Assembly: GCA_012729455.1 (NCBI GenBank)
Contig: JAAYDC010000020.1
Coordinates: forward strand, 1-62,866
Reading direction: 5' to 3'
DNA: 62,866 nucleotides
Source: Chloroflexota bacterium
GTDB lineage: Bacteria; Chloroflexota; Anaerolineae; UBA1429
Shown: positions 49,605 to 58,090 of the stretch, in pieces
Layout of the letters: each line of letters begins with the position of its first letter
How positions within the stretch are numbered: the first letter of the stretch is position 1
Translations under genes and position numbers: made by a program
The notes under the pieces: generated by a model
What the model was told of the DNA's origin: nothing
Database searches by the model: none
The model's input: the letters and a program-made list of their open reading frames with translations, nothing else

Positions 49605-51595
49605 TTAAGTCAGGATCGCGACCTCGTAAGCCGGCAGCTCTAGGACGCCGCTTACCGTTTTACCGCTGATCAGCTCGCGCATCTCGCCATTCAGCACATA
49701 CTGCACCGGCGAGGCGCTGTGGTTGAGCACAAAGGTGAGCGTCTTGCCATCCAGCACCCGCTGGGTGACTTCGAGCCCCTCCGGCAGTTCGTCCGCGCAT
49801 GCAACGCCCGCCTCGCTCAGCATCCAGGAGAACAGCTTGCATAGATCGGGTGTCTCCAGCATGGTACCCAGGTAGTAGGCTTGTCCGCTGCGGTACTTAC
49901 TGCGGGTCAGCGCAGGTTGGCCAGCGTAATAATCCGACGTATAGCGCGCCAGCACCTCGGTCCCTCTTTTCGGTGCCAGCACATCGCACCAGGTCGAGCC
50001 GTTCATGCGCACGCCCTGCAGGGCGGGGGCATCGATCTCGAGGGCGATACCGTTCGAGTTATTGACCCCGATAGCGTCATATTCCTCGATCTCGAGCCCG
50101 AACAGATCCGCCAGCAGCCCCGGTAGCGGTTCACTGCTGACACGGTTGGAGGTATCTTTAACGCCGCTGCACGCGCCCAGCCATAGCGTCCCGCCCTTGG
50201 CCACATAACCGCACAGGTTTTCAGCCAGCGCGTCATCCACCAGGTGCAGGATCGGTGCTACCACCGCCTTGTAGGGCGTCAGGTCGGCATCCGGCGGCAC
50301 GATATCGATGGCTACCCCCAACCGATGCAGAGCGCGATAGGAGGCCGTCATGATCCAGTTAAAGGTCAGGCCCTGTGCGCCGGGCTGCAGGCGCAGCGTG
50401 CGCGAATCGTCATAGTTGAGGATCATCGCCACCTGCTTGGGCGACATGCCGCCGGTCAAAGTGTTGCTGATCCTGGCCAGCTCCTGGCCCATTTGCTGCA
50501 CTTCCCTGTAGCGTCGGCGCGGCTGCCCGTGGTGCTCCAGGATGCCGTGCCAGTATTCCTCGGTATTGTAGCGGCAGCTGCGCCACCTGAAAAAGACGAT
50601 CCCATCTGCGCCGTGCGCAATGCCCTGGTAAGCCCATAACCGCAATTACCCGGGCTTGGGCTGACGGCTCATTACCTGCCAGCCGCTAGGTCCAGCCTGC
50701 TATTCCATCACCCAAAACGGCGTGTCTTTTATACCGCGCATGGTAGCGTGGTTGAGGGCGATATGAGCCGGGTCGTCGGCCTGAAAGATGGGATAGTTAT
50801 CCCACGAAACGAAATCCAGCTCGCGTGCCAAGTGAAAGTAGTCGATCTCTTGAAAGTTATAGCCCATCAGGTTGTGAGTGATGCGCTGCCGGGCGGGAAC
50901 CAATGTGCGCAGTACATCGATCTACTCCTGCTGAAACGAGACCCACTGGTCCGATGAAAAGCGCCAATAATCCAGTTCCAGGCTGGGGTTGGAGACTCCC
51001 GTCGAATCAAGCGGCACCGGGATCTGCGACCAGCTGCTATAGTCGTGGCTCCAGAAATGCGTGCCCCACGCATCTGCCAGAGCCTCAAGGGTGCCATAGC
51101 GCGCCTGCAGCCAGATCTGGAAGGCCGCGCGGCACTGCCCGCAATAGCAGCGCGCGTGGTGGCAGCCGAACTCGTTATCCAGCTGCCAGCCGATCACAGC
51201 CGGGTTATCGGCATAGTGCTCTGCCATGACGCGCGTGATTTCACGCGAAAGGCGCCGATAGGTGGGGCTGGTGGGGCAGTATTGGCGCCGTTCCCCAAAG
51301 GTGAGCGGATGCCCATTACGTTCCCACAGCATTATGTCTGGATAGGCAGCACACAACCAAGCCGGTGGAGCCGCCGTCGGTGTACCCAGCACGCACTGGA
51401 TGCCGCGCGCCGTCAGCGTTTCGATGGCGCGGTCGAGCCAATCCCAGTGGTACTCTCCCTGGTGCGGTTCAAAGAGCGACCAGGCAAACTCGCCCATACG
51501 CACCACGTTCAGGCCGGCTTCCTGCATCAGGCGAGCGTCGGTTTCCCAGCGTTCCTCGGCCAGTGTTCCGGATAGTAGTCTGCTCCAAAGTACAT
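49605..51595 (-). pseudogene. GH42 beta-galactosidase gene with one frameshift and three nonsense codons
   Basis: All parts of a GH42 beta-galactosidase of about 660 residues are present in order. The true start is the ATG at 51595 (behind GAGGTG), giving MYFGADYYPEHWP. A missing G near 51555-51559 (expected CCGGAG, seen CCGAG) shifts the frame. After that the frame is constant but is cut by TAG at 50924-50922, TAG at 50702-50700 and TAA at 50648-50646. At each stop the family normally has a Gln (FQxEQID, VMEQQAGP, KPGQLRLWAY), so each is explained by one C-to-T change in CAG or CAA. Catalytic residues are still readable: the acid/base Glu in QLDNEFG and the nucleophile in WVME just before the second stop. 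The trimerisation domain (49605-50300 or so) is otherwise intact. Part of the minus-strand sugar block. Confidence 0.85.
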
Positions 51596-51608
51596 GCCGC
51601 CACCTCAC

Positions 51609-51635
51609 AAAAAGCCCTCTCTTTACAGAGAGGGC
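51609..51635 (-). terminator. Rho-independent terminator after the sugar isomerase gene
   Basis: Perfect 9-bp stem (51614-51622 with 51627-51635), 4-base loop, and a run of five T on the minus strand. It separates the isomerase operon from the decayed GH42 gene. Confidence 0.85.
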
Positions 51636-51647
51636 AGGTTGTTTGCG

Positions 51648-52415
51648 TTACAGCGCCCGCAGGAATGCGATCGCCTGCTGGATATCGCCGATCGGGTCGG
51701 GGCCGACCTCGCGCTCGATGGTATAAAAGCCGTCGTAGCCAAAGCTGCGCAGCTTGCCCACGTACCACGGAAAGTCGACATCGCCCTGACCAAGGGGCAC
51801 CTCGAGCTTGCCCTTGGCATCTTTGGCGTGCGTATGCACGATGTAGGGGCGCAGGGCATCCACTGCGGCGCGATGGTCATAGCCATAAATGATAAAGTTT
51901 GCCGGATCAAAGTTCACGCGAATTGCACGCGTCTTCAAGCTCTCGATCAGGCTCACCAGGGTCACGCCCTCTTCGGGGCCGGTTTCGGTGGCCAGCACAG
52001 CACCCACCGAGTCGGCATAGGCACCCACTTCTTCCAGGGCTTTGACCAGCACACCCCAAACCGGGTCGTTTTTATCGGCGGGGACATGGCCGATGTGGGT
52101 GGTGATGATCGTAGTGCCCAGGTCGAGCGCCAGGTCGATGTTGGCTTTGATACGCGGGATCAGGTCGCGGTTCTTGGCTTCATCCACCAGCCCCTGGCCA
52201 AAATCGCTGCAGGTGGCGCTGAGGGTCAGGCCCAGATCGGCCAACAGCTTGGCCACATCTGCGCGCTTTTCCTTGGGCAGATTTTCCGGCGAGAGCGGGC
52301 CGCTGGTGGTATAGAACTGCACGCCATCAGCGCCGATCTCGGCGGCCTTTTTCATGCCATCCCACACACCCAAACCCATGTTGTCGGCAAAGACTCCAAC
52401 TTTCAAGCCCTGCAT
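51648..52415 (-). CDS. Sugar phosphate isomerase/epimerase (xylose-isomerase-like TIM barrel)
   Basis: 255 residues, ATG behind AGGAG. Xylose-isomerase-like TIM barrel: metal ligands are visible as Glu in ATETGPEE, Asp in VNFDPANFIIYG, His in VHTHAKDAKG and Glu in TIEREVG. Members interconvert keto- and aldo-sugars or epimerise them. Follows an MFS gene by 32 bases and precedes a terminator, so it ends that operon. Confidence 0.88.
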   Translation of the reverse strand: MQGLKVGVFADNMGLGVWDGMKKAAEIGADGVQFYTTSGPLSPENLPKEKRADVAKLLADLGLTLSATCSDFGQGLVDEAKNRDLIPRIKANIDLALDLGTTIITTHIGHVPADKNDPVWGVLVKALEEVGAYADSVGAVLATETGPEEGVTLVSLIESLKTRAIRVNFDPANFIIYGYDHRAAVDALRPYIVHTHAKDAKGKLEVPLGQGDVDFPWYVGKLRSFGYDGFYTIEREVGPDPIGDIQQAIAFLRAL

Positions 52416-52447
52416 ACGTCTCCTTTGTCGGTTATGGTTCGTGACTA

Positions 52448-53671
52448 TTATACTTGGTCAGCGTTTGCCGTAAAGCGCCTGTCAAAGAGCAGCACCAGCA
52501 ATGCTACCATGCCAAACAGGGCGCCCGAGATCAGAAAGACGGCGCGGTCGGTCGAGATAATCAGCAGATACGAGCCCAGCATGGGTCCCAGAGCCGTGCC
52601 GATCGACCCGGCGCTGGTGGAAAGACCGATCGTGACGCCAGCCTGGTCGAGCGGTGCCGAGTTGACCACCATGGCGTTGATGCTGGATGCCAACCCGCCC
52701 TGGAAGATGCCCTGCACCACGCGCAGGACGCCCAGTACCAGCACGCTCGCGGCAAAGCCCTGCGGCAGATACATGAGCGCCATCCCCAGCGCGCAGATGA
52801 AAACCGTACGCGCATATCCGACGTGGTCGCTTATGCGCCCCACCACCAGAGCGGCAACCGCAGCACTGAGCGCAAAGACCCCCGAGATGGTACCGGCGGT
52901 AGATGCCAGTCGCGAGCTATCGCTCACCAGGCGCTGGATCGTGAGCGGCAGGACCGGCCCGAGCAGCCCAAGGGTCAGGTTGATCACCAGCACGATGGCT
53001 GTCAGGCGCAGAAGCGGGCCCGTCTGCAGGAGCGCCCGGAAGCCCGACAGCGCTGGCGTGTGCGTGCGCGGCTGAGGTGCCGCTTTGAGATGCGGTTCGC
53101 GCGTCAACACGGCCACGATCAGGAGTGAAACCCCCGCCAGCACCGCGGCTGCAAAAAAGACCGAGCGGTAGCTCCAGGCATCCGCCACATAGCCACCGAT
53201 CATCGGCCCCAACGACGCGCCGATAAAGACGGCGGTCTGCACCAATCCAAGGCCATACGCCAGGCGGTCCTTGGGCGAGCCCACCGCCACCAGAGCGGAA
53301 GCAGCTGCCGGTGTGCCAGTGAAAAAGCCCTGAATCATGCGCAGCACCAGCAGCTGCTGTGGGGTGCGTGCCAAGCCCATCAGCACCAGGACGGTGGTGG
53401 TGGCGATCATAGAGCGCACCAGCATCATCTTGCGGCCAAAGCGGTCGCCCAGGAACCCCCAGATGGGGGTGGCGATGGCAAAGGCCACCGCACCGGTCGC
53501 CTGATAGATGCCCGTCCAGCGCGCTACCTCGTTGAGGTCGGTGATGCCCATCTGCTGGATATAGTAGGGCACCAGGATCAGGGCCGCGTTGAATGCCAGG
53601 ATGGTCAGCAGTTCGGCAGCGACGATCGCCCACAGGTTGATCTGCCACTGCTCCAGACGCCTAAAGCGCAT
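52448..53671 (-). CDS. MFS transporter, sugar or multidrug type
   Basis: 407 residues with about 12 hydrophobic helices. The loop 2-3 motif GFLGDRFGRKMMLVRS is the canonical MFS motif A, and the second copy VVGRISDHVGYARTVF lies after helix 8. Position between a GH78-like enzyme and a sugar isomerase favours sugar or oligosaccharide uptake, although the sequence resembles the multidrug (DHA1) branch. The ATG at 53671 has only a weak ribosome site. Confidence 0.88.
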   Translation of the reverse strand: MRFRRLEQWQINLWAIVAAELLTILAFNAALILVPYYIQQMGITDLNEVARWTGIYQATGAVAFAIATPIWGFLGDRFGRKMMLVRSMIATTTVLVLMGLARTPQQLLVLRMIQGFFTGTPAAASALVAVGSPKDRLAYGLGLVQTAVFIGASLGPMIGGYVADAWSYRSVFFAAAVLAGVSLLIVAVLTREPHLKAAPQPRTHTPALSGFRALLQTGPLLRLTAIVLVINLTLGLLGPVLPLTIQRLVSDSSRLASTAGTISGVFALSAAVAALVVGRISDHVGYARTVFICALGMALMYLPQGFAASVLVLGVLRVVQGIFQGGLASSINAMVVNSAPLDQAGVTIGLSTSAGSIGTALGPMLGSYLLIISTDRAVFLISGALFGMVALLVLLFDRRFTANADQV

Positions 53672-53699
53672 TGGTCTGCGCCCCGCGCATCAGATACCG

Positions 53700-53728
53700 C
53701 CTGGCCGCGGCAATGTAGCGCGGCCAGG
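53700..53728. other. Hairpin between GH78-like and MFS genes
   Basis: Perfect 9-bp stem (53700-53708 with 53720-53728) without a T run, so it is more likely a processing or partial attenuation site than a full terminator. Confidence 0.4.
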
Positions 53729-53739
53729 TGAGGGATCGA

Positions 53740-56145
53740 TCAGAGTTGGTTATCGCCGGCATGCAGTTCGCGTTCACCCTGCGGAGTAACCAGACTGCCC
53801 GTCACCCCATCCGGCAGCGTGATGCTGCCCTGCAACCCATTGCCAGCCTTGTGCAGGTCAAAGCGCACCTCTCCGCCGGCAATGTGCGGGAAGGCTCCCC
53901 TGATGCTATTCAACGGACCCAGCTGCGGTTGGATACGCAGCCTTGCAGCCCCGGGCGCGACCGGCTTGGCACCAAAGATCGAGGTAAAGTAATGATAGAT
54001 CGGGTGGGCGCCCCAGGCGTGGCAATCCGAGCGCGAGGGCTCGGGCGATTCCAGCACTGTTTTGAACCCCTGCTTGGCCAGATCGAACCAGAAATCCAGC
54101 CCCTTGATCAGGGCATCCATCTCGCCTACCTTGGCGTATGCCTCGAACAGATAGTGGCTAAAGTAAACTGTGCAGCGCGCTATGTCAGCGCTCAGCAGGT
54201 TGCGCACCATCATGGCCTGGCGCTCAGCATCCAGTGTATCGGTAAGGATCGCCAGCGCCTGGACATGCTCAGAGTAGAGCGTATGGTTGGGGTCGTCCGC
54301 CAGCAGACCGCGCGAGGCATCCCAGAAGGTATCGGCTATGGCGCGCTTGAGGCGGCCGGCAACTTCTCCCCAATGTGCTGCCAGGTGGCTGTGGCCAAAG
54401 GTCTCGTGCAGGCTGACCCCGCGCTGCAGGGCGTAGAGATAGATCAGGTTGAGCAGCGCCGAATAACCGCTCACGCCCTCGGGCGGGATGCCGGCGCTCC
54501 AGGTGGGCACCCAGTCACAAAAGTTCCAGCCGCGCGGAGCGATCATCAGCCCGTTGGGCTGCAGATACTGCGCCAGCCCGGCCAGCACGGCGTCCACGCC
54601 CAAGAGCGATTTTTTGACGATCTCACTGTCGCCGCGCCACATCATCAGGTCGTGCACCATCGCCACCCACCAGGCCGAAAAGCCCGGGATGACCTGCGGG
54701 ATCTGCGAGGGATAGCGGCTCTTGGTCAGGCCATCCGCCGCGCGCGACCAGTCGAACAGCTGCACCGATTTTTCCGGCAACAGGCAATCCGCGTCCGTCA
54801 GATAGGTGACCAGCACCTCTAAACGGCCGTCGCCGGCATACATCAGCTGCTCGTAAAAGGGACAATCCATATAGGTCTCGTGCGAGCACATCTGCAGGGT
54901 GCGGAACATCATCGGGATGGTGCTGGCCAGGCGCGCGTCGTTGGCCTCAAAGCGCGCCTTGTTCTCGAGCGGGTAGCGCTCTTCGCGCCATACCAGGCGT
55001 TCGATCGTCAGCGCATCCTCCGCCGTGGCGATGTTTATCTCGACATAACGCCCGCAGCGCCACCACAGGGTGTCGTACACGCGCCGCTGACCACCTTCGA
55101 ACACAAAACGGTCGTGCGGGCCGATGAAGATCTTGTTGGCGACCTCGTCGCGGTTGCCCTTGTGCATGTGGTGGCCTTCGCCGGGCTCAAAGAGGCCCTC
55201 CGCCCAGCCCATACGCAGCATCGCGCCATTACCGCCGCTGGTCTCGAGCTCTGGGAAGGCGCAGTAATAGTCGCCCAGGTCGATGATCAGCCGTTGCGAG
55301 CTGCCGGCTGGCACCTTTAGCGAGCCTTTTCCCTCCAGCAGGACTTGCCACTCGGCGGCCAGTCCGACCTGATGCCGATCGAGCAGCACGACTGCTTCGC
55401 CGGCATCCGGCGATTCAGCCTGGCGCACGGTCCCGAGCTGGCGCGGCACTTCGATCATCGCCGGCAGCTGCGCGCTCACCAGGAAGGGAGCGCTTAACCG
55501 GTCGGCCGTCTCGAGTCCATAATACGGATTGTGGTTGCCGCCCACCGGTACACGCAGCTTGGCCGCAGCTTGCCAATCGCCGGGCGCCTGCGCGTCGTGC
55601 TGCCAGCCCCACGGCAACTGCGACCCTTCCGTCAGGAAGGACCATCCCACCACAAAATAGGCGCGGATGTTAACCGGCTCCTGGGTAAAGGTGTTCATGC
55701 GGCAAACCTGCCACTCGGCGGCACCCGTCGAAAGCAGCTCGGTGTAGGGCGCCTCTGCCATCAGCAGAAAGCCTGGCACGAGCGTCATTTGTGCCATGGG
55801 TGAGCCGTCACGCGGCAACCACCAGGCGCGTACCGCCAGCAGGTGGTCGCCGGCATCCAGCTTGAGTTCATAGGTCTCGAACGACCAATGCGCCGGATCG
55901 CCGCGTTCGGGTCCACGCCCCTGGCGCACACCGTCGCAAAAGAACTCATAGCGCTGATCGGCCGAGAGGTGTACGCGGATCGTGGCGGCTTTATCCAGAT
56001 GAAATGGCAGGCGAAACGCCAGCACCGCGGCATCGCCGGGAGCACAATCGGGGTGCCAGATCCAGTGCACCGGGCAGCCCCAGGCATCCATTGAGCCGGG
56101 AGCACCGACGTTCGGGAAAGGGTTTCCTTGATAGGCGACGCGCAT
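53740..56145 (-). CDS. GH78-like alpha-L-rhamnosidase
   Basis: 801 residues, ATG behind AGGAGG. N-terminal beta-sandwich domains (about 1-330) with a RYEFFCDGVRQGRGPERGD loop lead into an (alpha/alpha)6 barrel. The segment METYMDCPF-like (ETYMDCPFYEQLMYAGDGRLE) is the GH78 hallmark, and SRSDCHAWGAHPIYHY closes the barrel. A C-terminal beta domain follows. No signal peptide, so it cleaves imported rhamnosides in the cytosol. It follows the DUF3343 gene by 10 bases, although the two functions are unrelated. Confidence 0.88.
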   Translation of the reverse strand: MRVAYQGNPFPNVGAPGSMDAWGCPVHWIWHPDCAPGDAAVLAFRLPFHLDKAATIRVHLSADQRYEFFCDGVRQGRGPERGDPAHWSFETYELKLDAGDHLLAVRAWWLPRDGSPMAQMTLVPGFLLMAEAPYTELLSTGAAEWQVCRMNTFTQEPVNIRAYFVVGWSFLTEGSQLPWGWQHDAQAPGDWQAAAKLRVPVGGNHNPYYGLETADRLSAPFLVSAQLPAMIEVPRQLGTVRQAESPDAGEAVVLLDRHQVGLAAEWQVLLEGKGSLKVPAGSSQRLIIDLGDYYCAFPELETSGGNGAMLRMGWAEGLFEPGEGHHMHKGNRDEVANKIFIGPHDRFVFEGGQRRVYDTLWWRCGRYVEINIATAEDALTIERLVWREERYPLENKARFEANDARLASTIPMMFRTLQMCSHETYMDCPFYEQLMYAGDGRLEVLVTYLTDADCLLPEKSVQLFDWSRAADGLTKSRYPSQIPQVIPGFSAWWVAMVHDLMMWRGDSEIVKKSLLGVDAVLAGLAQYLQPNGLMIAPRGWNFCDWVPTWSAGIPPEGVSGYSALLNLIYLYALQRGVSLHETFGHSHLAAHWGEVAGRLKRAIADTFWDASRGLLADDPNHTLYSEHVQALAILTDTLDAERQAMMVRNLLSADIARCTVYFSHYLFEAYAKVGEMDALIKGLDFWFDLAKQGFKTVLESPEPSRSDCHAWGAHPIYHYFTSIFGAKPVAPGAARLRIQPQLGPLNSIRGAFPHIAGGEVRFDLHKAGNGLQGSITLPDGVTGSLVTPQGERELHAGDNQL

Positions 56146-56155
56146 GAGAGCCTCC

Positions 56156-56398
56156 TTATTTGGTTAGCTGTGAGCGATCCAATTTGTGTATGTCGACGAT
56201 TTCGACCTTGCCATCCGCGAGCAGCTGGCGCACCTCGTCGCGCTGGGACCAGTTGATGCGCACTGCCAGGCCGCAATCGCTCGAAAACTCGCGCGGAGTC
56301 GGGATCAGTTGTTCGGTGTAGCCCGCCCGCCGCAGCAATTGCTCAGCCTTGAGCGCCGAGGAGGTGTTGGGCACCAGCACGACACCGTATTGGCTCAT
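56156..56398 (-). CDS. DUF3343 family small protein
   Basis: 80 residues. The conserved SSDCGLAVRI places Cys42 in the family's hallmark CGLA context. DUF3343 proteins lie beside NifS/CsdA-like desulfurases and are proposed to carry sulfur or selenium on that cysteine. It starts overlapping the end of such a gene by four bases, fitting that idea. Confidence 0.82.
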   Translation of the reverse strand: MSQYGVVLVPNTSSALKAEQLLRRAGYTEQLIPTPREFSSDCGLAVRINWSQRDEVRQLLADGKVEIVDIHKLDRSQLTK

Positions 56399-57546
56399 GA
56401 ACGGCTGATCCGTGCCAGGACTGCGATGGCGGCATCAACATCCCCCGCGGTGGTGGCGGCGCCCACCGAGAGGCGCACACAGCCCTCTGGGAAGGTGCCC
56501 AGGGTGCGGTGAGCCGCAGGGGCGCAATGCAGTCCCACGCGGCTGAGGATGCCTTCGCGCTGGTCGAGCTGCCAGCCAACCTCGGAGACATGTTGGCCGG
56601 CGACTGTCAGCGCGATGTTGCCGATCTGCTCATCCGGCCGGCCTGGGCCGTAGACGCGTATGTTGGGGAGCTCTGCAATACCCTGCAACAGTCGCTCGCA
56701 CAGGGCACAGTCGTGTGCGCGGCGCTCTGCCACGCCATCCGCCAATACCATGCGCACACCGGCGCCTAGCCCGGCAATGCCGACACCGTTGGGCGTGCCA
56801 GATTCGTATTTATCCGGCAGTGACGTGGGCTGCTCTTCGTGCTCCGAGCGGCTGCCAGTGCCCCCGCGCACCAACGGCTCGAGCTGCGCCGGGTCAAAGC
56901 CATCGCCCAGTACAAGCCCACCTACGCCGGGCGGGCCGCCCAGAGCTTTGTGGCCTGAAAACACCAGTAGGTCGATGCCCAGCTCACGCATATCCAGCGG
57001 TAGAATCCCGAGTGTCTGAGCGGCATCCACCGCCAGCAGTGCGCCAGCCGCATGCGCCATAGCCGCCGCCTTGCCGACGGGCAGGATCGTGCCGCACACG
57101 TTAGAGGCGTGCGTAAGGATCACCAACTGGGTCGGTGTATTGAGCTTGCTCGCCAGGTCGCCGAGATCCAGGCGCCCCTGAGCGTCGCAGTGCACCGTGG
57201 CTACATCGATGCCGCGGCTGGCCTGCAGGTGGCGCAGTGGGCGCATCACCGAGTTGTGCTCGATGCTGCTGGTCAGCACGCGGGCGCCCGGTTTGAGCAA
57301 GCCCATCAGCACCAGGTTGAGCGCTTCGGTGGCGTTGAGGGTGAAAATGACGCGCAGCGGATCATCCAGGTTGACCAACTCGGCAAGCGCTTCGCGCGTC
57401 TCATAGATCGCCCGGCCGGCTGCGATCGACAGGCTATGCCCGGAACGGCCCGGGTTACCGCCGGCTTTTTCGAGGAATGCGAGCATGGCGTCAGTCACCT
57501 CGGGCGCCTTGGGCCACGAAGTGGCCGCATAGTCGAGGTAGATCAT
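56395..57546 (-). CDS. Cysteine desulfurase-like class V aminotransferase
   Basis: 383 residues. PLP enzyme of the NifS-like group: PLP lysine Lys200 in FSGHKALGGPPG and the catalytic Cys341 in RVGLHCAPAAHRTLG. It would take sulfur (or selenium) from cysteine or selenocysteine onto Cys341. Overlap with the DUF3343 gene argues that DUF3343 is the acceptor. This branch is distinct from IscS and SufS and often sits in selenium-related loci. Confidence 0.9.
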   Translation of the reverse strand: MIYLDYAATSWPKAPEVTDAMLAFLEKAGGNPGRSGHSLSIAAGRAIYETREALAELVNLDDPLRVIFTLNATEALNLVLMGLLKPGARVLTSSIEHNSVMRPLRHLQASRGIDVATVHCDAQGRLDLGDLASKLNTPTQLVILTHASNVCGTILPVGKAAAMAHAAGALLAVDAAQTLGILPLDMRELGIDLLVFSGHKALGGPPGVGGLVLGDGFDPAQLEPLVRGGTGSRSEHEEQPTSLPDKYESGTPNGVGIAGLGAGVRMVLADGVAERRAHDCALCERLLQGIAELPNIRVYGPGRPDEQIGNIALTVAGQHVSEVGWQLDQREGILSRVGLHCAPAAHRTLGTFPEGCVRLSVGAATTAGDVDAAIAVLARISRS

Positions 57547-57586
57547 GCCGCACCCGCAGTGTGCTGGTACCCACCTGGCTGGGGGC

Positions 57587-58090
57587 TCATCGCAGGTCCT
57601 TGATCAGCATGCGCTGAGCGGTGCGGTAGCCGGCCTTTTCGTAGAGCCCCACAGCGCGCTGGTTAAACTCCCAAACCTTTAAGCTCAGGCGCTGCCAGCC
57701 CAACTCAGCGGCAACCTGTTCGGCATGCTCCAGCAGGCTGCGGCCAATGCCCTGGCTGCGCCAGCCCTCTTTGACGGCCACCGCCTCGATGTTGCCCGCC
57801 AGGCATTTGATCACTTTGGGCGAGTGTGCAGCGGTCTGCTTGAGGAGCAGGACTCCCAGCACAGTGTCGTCCTCAACCGCCACCCACATCAGGCAGGCAG
57901 GATCAGCCAGCCAACCACGGATTTCGGCATCCGGCGATTGCACCCGGCTGGAGGGCACAAAGATATCGGGCTCTGCGAGGTGGTGCAGCGTCTGCACCTC
58001 GTTCAGGAGCGGGATAATGCCGGCAATGTCGCCCTCTGCCGCCGCACGGATCTGCCACGGGTGCGCGCTGCTCGAAGCGGGCCGGCTCAT
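57587..58090 (-). CDS. GNAT-family N-acetyltransferase
   Basis: 167 residues. Acetyl-CoA-binding motif A is visible in IEAVAVKEGWRSQGIGRSLLEHA, followed by the RLSLKVWEFNQRAVGLYEKAGY motif B. The substrate is unknown. It overlaps the end of the ABC transporter gene by four bases. Confidence 0.9.
   Translation of the reverse strand: MSRPASSSAHPWQIRAAAEGDIAGIIPLLNEVQTLHHLAEPDIFVPSSRVQSPDAEIRGWLADPACLMWVAVEDDTVLGVLLLKQTAAHSPKVIKCLAGNIEAVAVKEGWRSQGIGRSLLEHAEQVAAELGWQRLSLKVWEFNQRAVGLYEKAGYRTAQRMLIKDLR

Noticed and set aside
49605-51608. Stop-codon reassignment to Gln as explanation for the GH42 lesions
   Set aside because: Neighbouring genes end normally with TAA and TAG, and the same gene also has a frameshift, so decay is simpler.
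51594-53075. 493-residue plus-strand open frame
   Set aside because: Antisense to the isomerase and MFS genes, both of which have clear motifs and ribosome sites.
53728-54822. 364-residue plus-strand open frame
   Set aside because: Antisense shadow of the GH78-like gene.
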